Below, one piece after another: positions 1 to 9,623 of a stretch of DNA of 64,000 nt; the stretch's first letter is position 1; each line of letters starts with the position of its first letter. Origin of the DNA: Actinomycetota bacterium (lineage in GTDB: Bacteria; Actinomycetota; Actinomycetes; JACCUZ01); NCBI GenBank assembly GCA_030841035.1, contig JAVEDI010000042.1, forward strand, positions 20,095 through 84,094. Direction: 5' to 3'. A program made the translations under genes and the position numbers. The notes beneath the pieces were generated by a model. That model was not told the DNA's origin. It saw only the letters and a list, made by a program, of their open reading frames with translations, and searched no databases.

Positions 1-106
1 CCTGGCAGATCGACAGCGCTGCGCCGCCACGGGGCGGAACCGTGGCGCGACCGGCGGCGTCCCAGCCGCAGGAACCACCGATGCCCCCCTCGGACCAGGA
101 GCCCAG

Positions 107-1069
107 ATGCCCGCCTCGCCCCCCCGGCCGGTGCCCCACCACCGGCGCAACGCCGCCGGCTCCGTCGCCGCGCTGCTGGTCGTCGCCTCCGCGCTGGCCG
201 GCTGCTCGGGCGGCACCCGGACGTCCAGTAGCGCCGGCAGCAGCGATGGCAGCAGGGTCGCCTGCGGTGCCGTTGCCGGGGGGGACGCCAAGCGGGCCGC
301 CGCAGCGCGCGGGTCGGTGCCCGACGCGGCCGTGGCCCAGGACACCAGCGCGCGGGTGCTGCCGGTCGACCGCTCGGTGGTCTACCGGGGTGAGGTGACG
401 GTGCGGGTCCGCGACGTCGCCGCGGCCCTCGATCGCGTGGAGTCCCTCGTCGAGGGTGCCAACGGGCTGGTCGCCGCCGAACAGTCCAGCCGCGAGCCCG
501 GCCGGCGAGACGCCACGACGGCCCAGCTGACCGTCAAGGTGCCGCCGACCCGGTTCCGCGCCACCCTCGACCGGGTCGGGCGCCTGGGCCGCGAGCTGTC
601 GCGTACCCAGTCGGCCGAGGACGTGACGACGCAGGTGGTGGACGTGGCGAGCCGGCTGCGCTCCCAGCGGCGCAGCGTGGCCCGCGTCCAGGCACTGCTC
701 GACAGGGCGACCACGATCGGCGCGATCGTGAGCATCGAGGGGGAGCTGGCCCGCCGGGAGGCCGACCTGGAGTCGTTGGAGGCGCAGCAGGCCACGCTCG
801 ACTCCCTGACCGGCCTGGCCACCATCGAGGTCTCCCTCGTCGGCCCCACTGCGCCACCCGCACCGGTCGCCCAGTCCCCTCTCGGGTTCCTGAACGGCCT
901 GCGCGACGGCTGGGACGCCTTCGCGCACCTGGCGCTGGTGGCCCTGACCGCCGTCGGTGCCGTGCTGCCGTTCCTCACCGTGCTCGCGCTGCTCGGTGTA
1001 CCCGCCTGGGTCCTGCTGCGCCGCCGCCGCGCCGCACCAGCCACCGCGCCGTCGGCGCCCGCGTCCTAG
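107..1069 (+). CDS. DUF4349 domain lipoprotein
   Basis: Predicted exported lipoprotein of about 320 residues. An N-terminal hydrophobic stretch ends in a lipobox (LAGC, around residues 30-33), so it should be lipidated and held at the outer face of the membrane. Residues about 95-245 match the DUF4349 pattern: a beta segment ([11 protein letters not shown]), a second one ([12 protein letters not shown]) and a long coiled coil up to the segment [11 protein letters not shown] single membrane helix follows at about 270-300, then a basic tail (RRRRAAP), so the protein is anchored at both ends. The exact start is unsure because no clear ribosome site is visible. No biochemical function is known for the family. 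It is convergent with hemE. Confidence 0.75.
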   Translation: MPASPPRPVPHHRRNAAGSVAALLVVASALAGCSGGTRTSSSAGSSDGSRVACGAVAGGDAKRAAAARGSVPDAAVAQDTSARVLPVDRSVVYRGEVTVRVRDVAAALDRVESLVEGANGLVAAEQSSREPGRRDATTAQLTVKVPPTRFRATLDRVGRLGRELSRTQSAEDVTTQVVDVASRLRSQRRSVARVQALLDRATTIGAIVSIEGELARREADLESLEAQQATLDSLTGLATIEVSLVGPTAPPAPVAQSPLGFLNGLRDGWDAFAHLALVALTAVGAVLPFLTVLALLGVPAWVLLRRRRAAPATAPSAPAS

Positions 1070-2145
1070 CCCTGAGCGGCGGCCGACTCCTCGTGCACCA
1101 GCTCGACGACCCGCGTGAGGACCTCGGGGTCGGTCTCCGGGATCACCCCGTGCCCCAGGTTGAACACGTGCCCGGGAGCCGCCCGGCCCGCCGCCAGCGC
1201 CGCGCGCGTGCGGGCGGCGACGACGTCCCACGGTGCGAACAGCACCGCCGGGTCGAGGTTGCCCTGCAGCGCCCGGGACGGCCCGACGCGCCGCGCCGCC
1301 TCGTCGAGGGGCACCCGGAAGTCGACGCCCACGACATCCGCGCCCGCCTCACCCATCAGGGACAACAGCTCGCCCGTCCCGACGCCGAAGTGGATGCGCG
1401 GCACGGCACGCCCGAGCGACGCGGCGTGCTCCCCCACCGCGCGGAGCACGGCGGCCGAGTGCGGCATGACGTAGCGCGCGTAGTCGTCGGCCGGCAGCGC
1501 GCCGACCCACGAGTCGAACAGCTGCACCGCGCTCGCTCCGGCCGACACCTGGATCGCCAGCCAGGTGGCCTGCATCGCGGCCAACCGGCGCATCAGCTCG
1601 TCCCAGACGTCCGGCGCGCCGTACATGAGCGCCTTGGTGTGCTCGTGGTTGCGCGACGGGCCGCCCTCGACGAGGTACGACGCGAGGGTGAACGGGGCGC
1701 CGGCGAAGCCGATCAGCGGTGTCGCACCCAGCTGCGCGGTCAGCAGGCCGATGGCCTCCACGATGAAGCCCACGTCATCGGGCTCCAGCTCACGCAGCTG
1801 GTCGAGCTGCGCCGCGCTGCGGATCGGCCGCGCGACGACCGGCCCGACCCCCGCCTTGATGTCGAGGTCGACCCCGATGGCCTTCAGCGGCACCACGATG
1901 TCGCTGAAGAGGATCGCGGCGTCCACGCCGTAGCGGCGTACCGGCTGCATGGTGATCTCGGCGACCAGGTCGGGCGTTCGGCAGGCCGCCAGCATCGGGA
2001 CGCCGTCGCGCACCCGGCGGTACTCCGGCAGCGAGCGGCCCGCCTGGCGCATGAACCAGACCGGGGTGTGGGGCACCGCCTCGCGACGGCAGGCGCGCAG
2101 GAAGGCCGAGTCGGCGAGCGCCGCGGCGGCCGGGTCGACGGTCAC
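1066..2145 (-). CDS. hemE: Uroporphyrinogen decarboxylase HemE
   Basis: Cytoplasmic enzyme that removes the four acetate carboxyls of uroporphyrinogen III to give coproporphyrinogen III in heme synthesis. At 359 residues it has the family length. It shows the N-terminal signature [16 protein letters not shown], with the two substrate-binding arginines, and the active-site aspartate in [10 protein letters not shown]. The GGPS and FGVGTGELL loops are also typical. The gene begins the conserved hemE / DUF3000 / whiI-like / rnd block and transcribes away from it. The ferrochelatase lies 46 kb away in this window. The GTG start at 2145 gives the usual N-terminus. Confidence 0.97.
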   Translation of the reverse strand: MTVDPAAAALADSAFLRACRREAVPHTPVWFMRQAGRSLPEYRRVRDGVPMLAACRTPDLVAEITMQPVRRYGVDAAILFSDIVVPLKAIGVDLDIKAGVGPVVARPIRSAAQLDQLRELEPDDVGFIVEAIGLLTAQLGATPLIGFAGAPFTLASYLVEGGPSRNHEHTKALMYGAPDVWDELMRRLAAMQATWLAIQVSAGASAVQLFDSWVGALPADDYARYVMPHSAAVLRAVGEHAASLGRAVPRIHFGVGTGELLSLMGEAGADVVGVDFRVPLDEAARRVGPSRALQGNLDPAVLFAPWDVVAARTRAALAAGRAAPGHVFNLGHGVIPETDPEVLTRVVELVHEESAAAQG

Positions 2146-2248
2146 GGCGAGATGGTGTCACGCCGCAGCGAGGTGACCGGCCCGGCCCCGGCGTGGTGGA
2201 CGCGTCAGGACGGGCACCCGCTCGTGGACGCCGAACCGGGTCCGGGGC

Positions 2249-3106
2249 TCAGCCCACGCCGATCATGACGACGCCGGTCAGCGCTCCCGCCACCCCGATC
2301 GCCTGCACGCGGCCCAGCTCCTCCCGGTGCACGGCGCGCGCCAGCAGCACGGTCACGACCGGGTAGAGGGAAGCGAGGACGGCCAGCACGCTGACCAGCC
2401 CCCGGGTGCTCGCGACGGCGAACGTGAGGTTCGCCCCCACGTCGCCGATGCCGACCGCCACGAACAGCGCCACGTCGCGGGCGTCGAGGGACAACCGGCC
2501 GGTGTTCCGTCGCGCCCGACGGGCCCGATAGGCACCGACCGCCACGAGGACGCCCAGCAGCGGGACGGACGTCGCGCGCATCACCACCATGGTCATCAGC
2601 GCGCTCGACCGGCTCCCTTGCGCGATGAAGACCAGCGCGAGCCCGAACCCGACGGCGGCCGCGGCAGCCAGCAGCAACGGGCGGGCCCCGGCCCGCCGGG
2701 ACAGCTCCGGGCCGCTCGCGAGCACCACGCCCACCACGGCGACCGCGATGCCCACCAGCTGCACGGTGCCGGGCCGTTCGCCGCGGCCGAGCCCCACGAG
2801 GACGGGCACGACCACTCCCAGCGCGGCGACGGGCGAGACGACGCTCATCGTCCCGGCTGCCAGCGCGGCGTAGAAGGAGGTGAGGCCGACCAGCCCGGCG
2901 AGACCCGCGCCGACGGCCCAGGAGACGTAGTCGCCCGACGCCCCGAGCTGCCCCGCCACGAGCGCGACGGCGACCGCGACCACGAGACCGGCCAGCTGCG
3001 AGACACCCACGACCAGCACGGCGGGGAAGCGGCGGGACAGCGTGCCGCCGAGGAAGTCGGCGCTGCCCCACAGGAGGCTGGAGAACAGGGCGAGCACGGC
3101 GGTCAC
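2249..3106 (-). CDS. EamA/DMT family transporter
   Basis: Integral membrane protein with about ten hydrophobic helices in two internally repeated halves, the EamA (drug/metabolite transporter) arrangement. The first helix carries FSSLLWGSADFLGGTL and the second half begins near LLLAAAAAVGFGLAL. Substrate cannot be told from sequence. I chose the GTG at 3106 because it places the first helix at the very N-terminus as in relatives; an upstream start at 3169 would add 21 polar residues and crowd the divergent DUF3000 gene. It is separated from hemE by about 100 bases. Confidence 0.85.
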   Translation of the reverse strand: MTAVLALFSSLLWGSADFLGGTLSRRFPAVLVVGVSQLAGLVVAVAVALVAGQLGASGDYVSWAVGAGLAGLVGLTSFYAALAAGTMSVVSPVAALGVVVPVLVGLGRGERPGTVQLVGIAVAVVGVVLASGPELSRRAGARPLLLAAAAAVGFGLALVFIAQGSRSSALMTMVVMRATSVPLLGVLVAVGAYRARRARRNTGRLSLDARDVALFVAVGIGDVGANLTFAVASTRGLVSVLAVLASLYPVVTVLLARAVHREELGRVQAIGVAGALTGVVMIGVG

Positions 3107-3198
3107 CCGGACGAGGCTAGGACGTTGCTCCCCGGTCAACTCCCGCCGACCGCGCGTCGGCCGCGCCAAGCGGCTCGCCCGCGCTTAGGCTCTGCCTC

Positions 3199-3789
3199 AT
3201 GGGTGCCCGGCGTGAGGCCGCGGACGCGCCGGAGCTCTTCCGGCGCGCCGTCGAGGTCCTGCGCGCGGTCACCCCGCGGCCCGAGGTGGTGCTCGAGGAG
3301 ACCCCCGCACCGCAGCGGCTCGCTCCGCACGCGGTGGCGCTGACCGCCGACATCAGCGCACCGGGTGAGGAGGAGGACCTCGCGACCGGGCGCTTCGTGC
3401 TGCTGCACGATCCCGTGGGGCACGAGGCCTGGGCCGGCACCTTCCGCGTCGTCACCTACGTGCGGGCCGACCTGGAGGCCGAGATGGCCGTCGACCCGTT
3501 GCTGGGCAGCGTCGGCTGGGCATGGCTGACCGAGGCCCTTCATGCCCGGCGCGCCGACTTCTGCGCGCCCAGTGGCACGGTGACCCGCGTCGCCTCGGAG
3601 AGCTTCGGCGCCATCGCCGCCGAGGAAGCCAGCGCACAGATCGAGATCCGCGCCTCGTGGACGCCGGTCGACGACGCGTTCGACGCCCACCTGCTGGCCT
3701 GGTGCGACCTGCTGTGCACGACGGCCGGGCTGCCGCCCACCGCGCCCGGGGTGGTCACGCTGCCCCGGCGCCGTCCCGTCACCCGGTAG
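3199..3789 (+). CDS. DUF3000 domain protein
   Basis: Cytoplasmic protein of 196 residues found almost only in Actinobacteria, where it regularly sits between hemE and the response-regulator/RNase D genes, as here. Recognisable stretches are LFRRAVEVLRAVTPRPEV, GRFVLLHDPVGHEAWAGTFR and WLTEALHARRADFCAPSGTV. No catalytic motif, membrane segment or signal peptide is visible. Function is unknown; the constant neighbourhood is the only clue. The ATG start leaves a short divergent promoter region shared with the EamA transporter. Confidence 0.88.
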   Translation: MGARREAADAPELFRRAVEVLRAVTPRPEVVLEETPAPQRLAPHAVALTADISAPGEEEDLATGRFVLLHDPVGHEAWAGTFRVVTYVRADLEAEMAVDPLLGSVGWAWLTEALHARRADFCAPSGTVTRVASESFGAIAAEEASAQIEIRASWTPVDDAFDAHLLAWCDLLCTTAGLPPTAPGVVTLPRRRPVTR

Positions 3790-3938
3790 GGCGCCGCCCT
3801 CCCCCGCCGCGCTGCCCCGGGCGCGCGGCGATGCCGGGCACCGGGCGGCACGGCCGATCCCATCCGGTCGCTACAGGATGTGCACGAGCGAGCCGATGGA
3901 GAGGAGGACAAACTGGCCTCGAACGACCTGGAGATCTG

Positions 3939-4583
3939 GTGACCGCACTGGTCGAGCGACAGGGCCTCGCGCCACAGCCGGGCAGGGTGGCCGGCTTCAC
4001 CGCCATGGTGGTGGTGGCCAGCCCCTTCGTGCGCGAGACGCTGTCCCGCGCCCTGCGCAGCCTGGGCGCCGCCGAGGTCGTCGAGGCCGGCAGCCTGGCC
4101 GAGGCCCGGGTGCGCGGGCGCGGTACGCCGTCGCGCGACCTGTGCGTGGTCGACGGTGCCCTGCCCGACGGCTCCGGGATCATGCTGATGAGCGAGCTGC
4201 GCACCCTGGGCTGGGCCCGCGGCATGGTGCTCTCCTCGGTCGAGGACCCCTACACGGTGCGCGCCGCGCTCACGGCAGGCGTCCGGGCCTTCCTGGTGAC
4301 CCCCTCCGCGACCGCCCATCGGCGCACCCCCCACTCCCGCGGCGGGGTCGTCGGCCAGGCGCGCCGCCCCGGCCACGGTGGCGGTGCCGAGGGCCTGTCC
4401 GGCCGGGAGATCGAGGTCCTCCAGCTCGTCGCCAACGGGCGCTCGAACAAGGACATCGGCGAGGCGCTGGGGCTGTCCGCGCTCACCGTCAAGAGTCACC
4501 TCGCCCGGATCGCCCGCAAGCTGGGCACCGGCGACCGCGCCGAGATGGTCGTCGTGGCCATGCGCGCCGGCGCCGTCGTCTGA
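3939..4583 (+). CDS. whiI: WhiI-like atypical orphan response regulator
   Basis: Protein of 214 residues with an N-terminal receiver-like domain (about 25-125) and a C-terminal LuxR/NarL helix-turn-helix (about 145-214; LSGREIEVLQLVANG, then SALTVKSHLARIARKL). The central aspartate is kept (CVVDGALPDGSG). The N-terminal acidic pair is absent (VVVASPF) and the conserved lysine is replaced (AFLVTPS where YLLK is expected), so ordinary phosphorelay is unlikely. No kinase gene is adjacent. In Streptomyces this locus, between DUF3000 and RNase D, is occupied by whiI, whose product has a similarly degenerate phosphorylation pocket and works with BldM. The GTG at 3939 has GGAG five bases upstream. 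Orthology is inferred from synteny and domain form. Confidence 0.75.
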   Translation: MTALVERQGLAPQPGRVAGFTAMVVVASPFVRETLSRALRSLGAAEVVEAGSLAEARVRGRGTPSRDLCVVDGALPDGSGIMLMSELRTLGWARGMVLSSVEDPYTVRAALTAGVRAFLVTPSATAHRRTPHSRGGVVGQARRPGHGGGAEGLSGREIEVLQLVANGRSNKDIGEALGLSALTVKSHLARIARKLGTGDRAEMVVVAMRAGAVV

Positions 4584-4654
4584 GCCGGGACAGCCCGGCG
4601 CACGACGCGCGCAGGACCTCGCCGTACGGCGAAAGCGCCGCCGGGGCCCGTAAC

Positions 4655-6076
4655 GTGAGCAGCGTGAGCGACCCGGCCACCCGCCCTGCCGTCGACCCTC
4701 GTGTGGGCCGGCATGTCGACCCTGCCCTCGACCCTGCTCCGGGCCCCCCGGCCGACCCCGGGCACGGCAGCGACGAGCGACCCGGTCCCGTGCCGCTGGT
4801 CGAGCCCCGCGACGGCGTCCCGAGCCCCGTGACCGACCCCGCGGAGCTGGCCGAGGCGGTCCGCCGGCTGCGCGCGGGCGCCGGCCGAGGACTGCCCCTC
4901 GCCGTCGACGCCGAGCGGGCCTCCGGCTACCGCTACGGGCAGCGCGCCTACCTCGTCCAGCTGCGACGGGCCGACGTCGGCACGCTGCTCGTCGACCCGG
5001 CCGCCCTGCCGGACCTGCGGGAGCTGGGCGCGGCCGTCGCGGCCGACGAGTGGGTACTGCACGCCGCGTCCCAGGACCTGCCGTGCCTCGCCGAGCTCGG
5101 GATGCGCCCGACCCGGGTGTTCGACACGGAGCTCGCGGGCCGGCTGCTCGGCTACGCCCGGGTCGGGCTCGGCTCGATCGTCGAGGAGGTCCTGGGCCTC
5201 ACCCTGGAGAAGGGTCACTCCGCCGCCGACTGGTCGACGCGGCCGCTGCCGGAGCCGTGGCTGCGCTACGCCGCGCTCGACGTCGAGGTCCTGGTCGAGC
5301 TGCGCGACCGGCTGGCCGAGGAGCTCGACCGGACCGGCAAGCGGGCCTGGGCCGAGGAGGAGTTCGCCGCGATCGTCGACGCGCCGCCGCCCGCACCCCG
5401 GGTCGACCCCTGGCGGCGTACGTCGGGCATGCACCGGCTACGTCGCCGCCGCCAGCTCGCCGTCGTACGGGCCCTGTGGGAACGGCGCGACGAGCTCGCC
5501 CGCCGCCGCGACATCTCGCCCGGGCGGGTGCTGCCCGACCGGGCCATCGTCGAGGCCGCGCTCGCCGCGCCGGCCTCCGAGGCCGAGCTGGTGACGCTGC
5601 CCGGCTGGACCGGCCGGTCGCTGCGCCGGCAGGGCGCCACGTGGTTCCCCTCCGTCGCGGCGGCGATGACGCTGCCCGACCACGAGCTGCCCGAGCTCAA
5701 GGCCCGCGTCGACGGGCCGCCGCCCGCGCGCGGCTGGGCCGAGCGCGACCCGGCGGCCGCGGCCCGGCTCTCGGCCGCCCGCGCCGCGGTCTACGCCCTC
5801 GCCGAGGCGCACCGGCTGCCGGTCGAGAACGTGCTCTCGCCCGACGCCTTGCGTCGGCTGTCCTGGGAGCCGCCGGCCGAGGCCGAGGACTACGAGGCGG
5901 CCGTGGCCCAGCGGCTGCGGGCCCACGGCGCACGGCCCTGGCAGGTGGCGCTGACGGCGGGCCCGGTCAGTGTCGCGCTGCGCTCGACCCCCGACGAGGT
6001 GACACCGCTGGCCCTGACGGGCGAGCAGCCGGGGCCCGGCGAAGCGGCGCCCGGCGCCCCGCCCGACCAGGACTGA
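4655..6076 (+). CDS. rnd: Ribonuclease D (HRDC domain)
   Basis: 3'-5' exoribonuclease of the DEDDy family, acting on tRNA precursors and other RNA. After a proline-rich, probably disordered N-terminus (about 1-55), the exonuclease domain shows Exo I (AVDAERASGYRYGQRAY), Exo II (HAASQDLPCLAELG with RVFDTELAGRLLGY) and Exo III (LRYAALDVEVLVEL), keeping all four acidic residues and the tyrosine. An HRDC domain follows (WERRDELARRRDISPGRVLPD). The GTG at 4655 or at 4664 could start it; neither has a strong ribosome site. It lies about 70 bases behind the WhiI-like gene, its usual position in this group. Confidence 0.92.
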   Translation: MSSVSDPATRPAVDPRVGRHVDPALDPAPGPPADPGHGSDERPGPVPLVEPRDGVPSPVTDPAELAEAVRRLRAGAGRGLPLAVDAERASGYRYGQRAYLVQLRRADVGTLLVDPAALPDLRELGAAVAADEWVLHAASQDLPCLAELGMRPTRVFDTELAGRLLGYARVGLGSIVEEVLGLTLEKGHSAADWSTRPLPEPWLRYAALDVEVLVELRDRLAEELDRTGKRAWAEEEFAAIVDAPPPAPRVDPWRRTSGMHRLRRRRQLAVVRALWERRDELARRRDISPGRVLPDRAIVEAALAAPASEAELVTLPGWTGRSLRRQGATWFPSVAAAMTLPDHELPELKARVDGPPPARGWAERDPAAAARLSAARAAVYALAEAHRLPVENVLSPDALRRLSWEPPAEAEDYEAAVAQRLRAHGARPWQVALTAGPVSVALRSTPDEVTPLALTGEQPGPGEAAPGAPPDQD

Positions 6077-6211
6077 TCCCGACGGGCTGACGTACGGTGG
6101 CCCGGTGCCGGCCTGCCTCGCGCCCACCCTCCGGCAGCGGGGGTTCGTGCCGCGCACCGGAGTCGGCCCGGCGCTGCGCCCGCACGCCGGGACCGGTCCC
6201 GCCGGGGTGGC

Positions 6212-7006
6212 ATGAGCACGTCGCCGAGCCAGCAGTGGGTCAGCGAGCTCGCTGCCTGGGCGATCGACCCCGCGATCCTCGAGGGGGTGGCCGAGTCGCC
6301 CTACACCTTCTGCCCCGAGCTGTTCCGCGCCGAGGTCCTCCGGCCCGACGGGCGCGCGCCGGAGTCGCCCCTGCTCGCCGTGGCGCGCGAACGGCTGCCG
6401 GCCGGCGGCAGCGTGCTCGACGTCGGCAGCGGCGCGGGGGCCGCCAGCCTGCCGCTGGCACCACCTGCGGCGCGGATCGTGGCCGTCGACAGCCAGCCGA
6501 GCATGCTCGACGCGCTCGTCGACGCGGCCCGCGAGCAGCGCATCGACGTCACGCGGGTCGACGGTGCCTGGCCCGATGTGGCCGACCACGTGCCGGCGTG
6601 CGACGTCGCGGTCTGCGCGCACGTCGCCTACAACGTGGCCGACCTGGGTGGCTTCGCCCTGGCGCTGGCCGCACACGCTCGGCGACGCGTCGCGCTCGAG
6701 CTGCACGCCGCGCACCCCTGGGTCGACCTCGCGCCGCTCTGGCAGCACTTCCACCACCAGCCCCGCCCGGCCGGTCCGACCGCGGGGCTGGCCGTCGCCG
6801 TCCTCGCCGAGCACGGCATCGCCGTGCAGTCCCGGGAGTGGCAGCGCGCGGCACCGGCGCTGCACGGGGAGCTGCTCGCGACGTACGTCGCCTACACCTG
6901 CCGCCGCCTCTGTCTGCCGGCCGAGCGGCAGCCCGAGGTGGCGGCGGCGCTGACCCGCCACCCGCCGCAGCCCCGCCGCTCCGTCGTGCTGTGGTGGGAC
7001 ACGTGA
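6212..7006 (+). CDS. Class I SAM-dependent methyltransferase
   Basis: Soluble protein of 264 residues with a Rossmann-type methyltransferase core. Motif I is VLDVGSGAGAASLPLA (about residue 68), followed by an acidic strand end (IVAVDSQPSMLDAL) and motif IV-like VAVCAHVAYNV. The substrate-binding C-terminal half is not diagnostic, so the acceptor is unknown. Its stop overlaps the start of the MFS transporter in a GTGA junction, so the two are translationally coupled. That pairing suggests modification and export of the same small molecule, or resistance to one. This is inference from arrangement only. Confidence 0.82.
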   Translation: MSTSPSQQWVSELAAWAIDPAILEGVAESPYTFCPELFRAEVLRPDGRAPESPLLAVARERLPAGGSVLDVGSGAGAASLPLAPPAARIVAVDSQPSMLDALVDAAREQRIDVTRVDGAWPDVADHVPACDVAVCAHVAYNVADLGGFALALAAHARRRVALELHAAHPWVDLAPLWQHFHHQPRPAGPTAGLAVAVLAEHGIAVQSREWQRAAPALHGELLATYVAYTCRRLCLPAERQPEVAAALTRHPPQPRRSVVLWWDT

Positions 7007-8253
7007 CGGTGCGCCCTCCGTGGCGCGGCGTGCTCACCGACCTCACCCCGCTGCGGGTCTCCGCCGACTACCGGCGGCTGTGGTTGGGACTCAGCGTCAG
7101 CCAGCTCGGTCAGCAGATGACGGCCGTCGCGGTCGCCATCCAGGTCTTCGACCTGACCCGGTCGAGCTTCGCCGTGGGGGCGGTCGGCCTGTGCGCGCTC
7201 GTGCCGCTGGTCACCTTCGGCCTGTACGGCGGCGCCGTGGCCGACGCCGTCGACCGGCGCAAGCTGGGGCTCGTCTCGTCCACCGGCCTGTGGCTGCTGT
7301 CGATCGCGCTCGCCGTGCAGGCGTTCGCGGGCGTCGGCTCGGTGGCGCTGCTATACGTCGTCGTGGCGCTGCAGGCCGCGTGCTTCGCGGTCAACAACCC
7401 GGCCCGCTCCGCGATCATCCCCCGGCTGCTGGCCGCCGAGCTGCTCCCGTCGGCGAACGCGCTGTCGACGGCGTCGTTCAACCTCGGCTACACCGTCGGG
7501 CCGCTGCTCGGCGGCGTCATCTACGGTGCAGGGGGACCCGCGGCGGCGTACACCGTGGACTGCGTGACCTTCACCGCCGCGCTCTACGCCCTGTTCCGCC
7601 TGCCGCCCGTGCCACCGCTGGGTGAGGTACGCCGCGCGGGCCTGGCATCGGTGCTCGAGGGGCTGCGCTACCTGCGGACCCGGCCGAACGTCCTGATGAC
7701 CTTTCTGGTCGACCTGTGCGCGATGGTGCTCGCGCAGCCGCGGGCCCTCTTCCCGGCCATCGCCGGGTCGTTCTACGGCGGCGGCACGAGCACGGTCGGG
7801 GTGCTCTCCGCCGCGCCGGCGATCGGCGCGCTGGCGGCGGTGAGCGTCTCCGGCCGGCTCGGGCGTGTGCGGCGGCAGGGCCGCGCCGTGGTCCTGTCCG
7901 TCCTGGCCTACGGCTCGGCGGTCGCCGCCCTCGGGTTCACCCGGACGCTGTGGCTGGGGGTGCTGTTCCTCGCGCTGTCCGGCGGCGCGGACATGGTCAG
8001 CTCGGTCTACCGGAACACGATCCTGCAGGTCGCGACTCCCGACGAGCTGCGCGGCCGGCTGCAGGGCGTGTTCATCGTGGTCGTCGCCGGCGGGCCACGG
8101 CTGGGCGACTTCACCGCCGGCTCACTGGCCACGCTGACCAGCGAGACGGCCGCGATCGTGGGCGGCGGCGCCGCCTGCATCGGCTGCGTGCTCGCGCTCA
8201 CCGCCCGCTACCGCGGCTTCCTGCGCTACGACGCCCGCACCCCCCACCCCTGA
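7003..8253 (+). CDS. MFS transporter (Enterobactin exporter-like)
   Basis: About 416-residue membrane protein with twelve predicted helices. The start of the bundle (LGLSVSQLGQQMTAVAVAIQVFDLTRSS) and the segment AVADAVDRRKLGL between helices 2 and 3 are typical of the MFS_3/EntS-like group of exporters, often annotated as permeases for siderophores or drugs. The GTG at 7003 overlaps the methyltransferase stop by four bases; in-frame GTGs at 6991 and 6994 are alternatives. Substrate unknown. It is followed by the fadAB promoter region. Confidence 0.88.
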   Translation: MTVRPPWRGVLTDLTPLRVSADYRRLWLGLSVSQLGQQMTAVAVAIQVFDLTRSSFAVGAVGLCALVPLVTFGLYGGAVADAVDRRKLGLVSSTGLWLLSIALAVQAFAGVGSVALLYVVVALQAACFAVNNPARSAIIPRLLAAELLPSANALSTASFNLGYTVGPLLGGVIYGAGGPAAAYTVDCVTFTAALYALFRLPPVPPLGEVRRAGLASVLEGLRYLRTRPNVLMTFLVDLCAMVLAQPRALFPAIAGSFYGGGTSTVGVLSAAPAIGALAAVSVSGRLGRVRRQGRAVVLSVLAYGSAVAALGFTRTLWLGVLFLALSGGADMVSSVYRNTILQVATPDELRGRLQGVFIVVVAGGPRLGDFTAGSLATLTSETAAIVGGGAACIGCVLALTARYRGFLRYDARTPHP

Positions 8254-8300
8254 CCCCGGCCCCTGCGGGGCGAGCACCCGGGCCCCTGCTGGCCCTCGTT

Positions 8301-8316
8301 GTTACTGGCGAGTAGC
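8301..8316. promoter_or_regulatory. Palindromic operator before fadAB
   Basis: The sequence GTTACTGGCGAGTAGC is an imperfect 16-bp palindrome with a TACT-4-AGTA core, 42 bases before the fadA start. TetR-type fatty-acid regulators of Actinobacteria are known to use TACT/AGTA half-sites upstream of beta-oxidation genes. Its placement over the presumed promoter suggests repression relieved by acyl-CoA. The regulator is not encoded next to it, and the assignment is inference from site form and position. Confidence 0.55.
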
Positions 8317-8357
8317 ATCGGCGGCACACCACTCCCCCGCGATCGACAGGAGCGCCT

Positions 8358-9623
8358 GTGTCCGGCAGAACGCAGCCCCGCGAGGCCAGGAAGGTGCGCG
8401 ACGTCGTCTTCGTCGACGGCGTGCGGACCCCGTTCGGCAAGGCCGGGGACCAGGGCATGTACGCCGAGACCCGGGCCGACGACCTGGTCATCCGCTGCAT
8501 CCGCGAGCTGGTCCGCCGCCACCCCGAGCTGCCGCCGCAGCGCATCGACGAGGTCGCCATCGCGGCGACCACGCAGACCGGCGACCAGGGTCTCACCATC
8601 GGACGCACCGCAGCACTGCTGTCCGGGCTGCCCACGACGGTCCCCGGCTACGCGATCGACCGGATGTGCGCGGGCGCCATGACGGCAGTGACGACGAGCG
8701 CGAGCGGCATCGCCTTCGGGGCGTACGACGTCGTGGTGGCCGGCGGCGTCGAGCACATGGGCCACCACCCGATGGGCGAGGGCGTCGACCCCAACCCGCG
8801 GATCGTCGCCGAACGGCTCGTCGACCCCTCCGCCCTCGTGATGGGCGCCACGGCCGAGAACCTGCACGACCGCTTCCCCGAGCTGACCAAGCAGCGCGCC
8901 GACGCGTTCTCGGTCGCCAGCCAGCAGAAGCTCGCCAAGGCCTACGCCGAGGGCAAGATCGAGCCCGACCTCGTCCCCGTGGCCACGCGCAGCACGGAGC
9001 ACGGTTGGGGCCTGGCCACCGCGGACGAACCGCCGCGCCCCGGCACCACGGTGGCCGATCTCGCCCAGCTGCGCACCCCGTTCCGCCCGCACGGCCGCGT
9101 GACGGCGGGCAACGCCGCCGGTCTCAACGACGGGGCGACCGCGTGCCTGCTCGCCGGCGAGGACACCGCCCTCGAGCTGGGCCTGCCGGTGCGCATGCGC
9201 CTCGTCACCTTCGCCTTCGTCGGCGTCGAGCCCGAGGTCATGGGTGTCGGACCGGTGCCCGCGACCGAGAAGGCGCTGGCCAAGGCCGGCCTGACGATCG
9301 ACGACATCGGCCTGTTCGAGCTGAACGAGGCGTTCGCCGTGCAGGTGCTCGCATTTCTCGCCCACTTCGGCCTGGCCGACGACGACCCGCGGGTCAACGA
9401 GTACGGCGGCGCCATCGCGCTCGGCCACCCGCTGGCCTCCTCCGGCGTGCGGCTGATGACCCAGCTGGCTCGGCAGTTCGAGGATCACCCCGAGGTGCGC
9501 TACGGGCTGACCGCGATGTGCGTCGGGATCGGGATGGGCGGCGCCGTGATCTGGGAGAACCCGCACTGGTCGGCCGACGCCGATGGCCGAGGCGACCTCG
9601 ACGCCGAGCAGGAGAGCGCATGA
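8358..9623 (+). CDS. fadA: Acetyl-CoA acyltransferase (thiolase) FadA/FadI
   Basis: Thiolase of 421 residues that cleaves 3-ketoacyl-CoA to acetyl-CoA and a shortened acyl-CoA, the last step of beta-oxidation. The acyl-accepting cysteine is in DRMCAGAMTAV (about residue 104), the catalytic histidine in IALGHPLASSG and the second cysteine in TAMCVGIGMGG. The GTG start has AGGAG five bases upstream. The stop overlaps the fadB ATG (ATGA), so the two subunits of the trifunctional complex are made together. A palindromic operator precedes the gene. Confidence 0.95.
   Translation: MSGRTQPREARKVRDVVFVDGVRTPFGKAGDQGMYAETRADDLVIRCIRELVRRHPELPPQRIDEVAIAATTQTGDQGLTIGRTAALLSGLPTTVPGYAIDRMCAGAMTAVTTSASGIAFGAYDVVVAGGVEHMGHHPMGEGVDPNPRIVAERLVDPSALVMGATAENLHDRFPELTKQRADAFSVASQQKLAKAYAEGKIEPDLVPVATRSTEHGWGLATADEPPRPGTTVADLAQLRTPFRPHGRVTAGNAAGLNDGATACLLAGEDTALELGLPVRMRLVTFAFVGVEPEVMGVGPVPATEKALAKAGLTIDDIGLFELNEAFAVQVLAFLAHFGLADDDPRVNEYGGAIALGHPLASSGVRLMTQLARQFEDHPEVRYGLTAMCVGIGMGGAVIWENPHWSADADGRGDLDAEQESA

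Noticed and set aside
1093..2268. Long plus-strand open frame opposite hemE
   Set aside because: It is antisense to a clear hemE, rich in Arg, His, Asp and Gly as expected for a mirror frame of GC-rich coding DNA, and has no domain or ribosome site.
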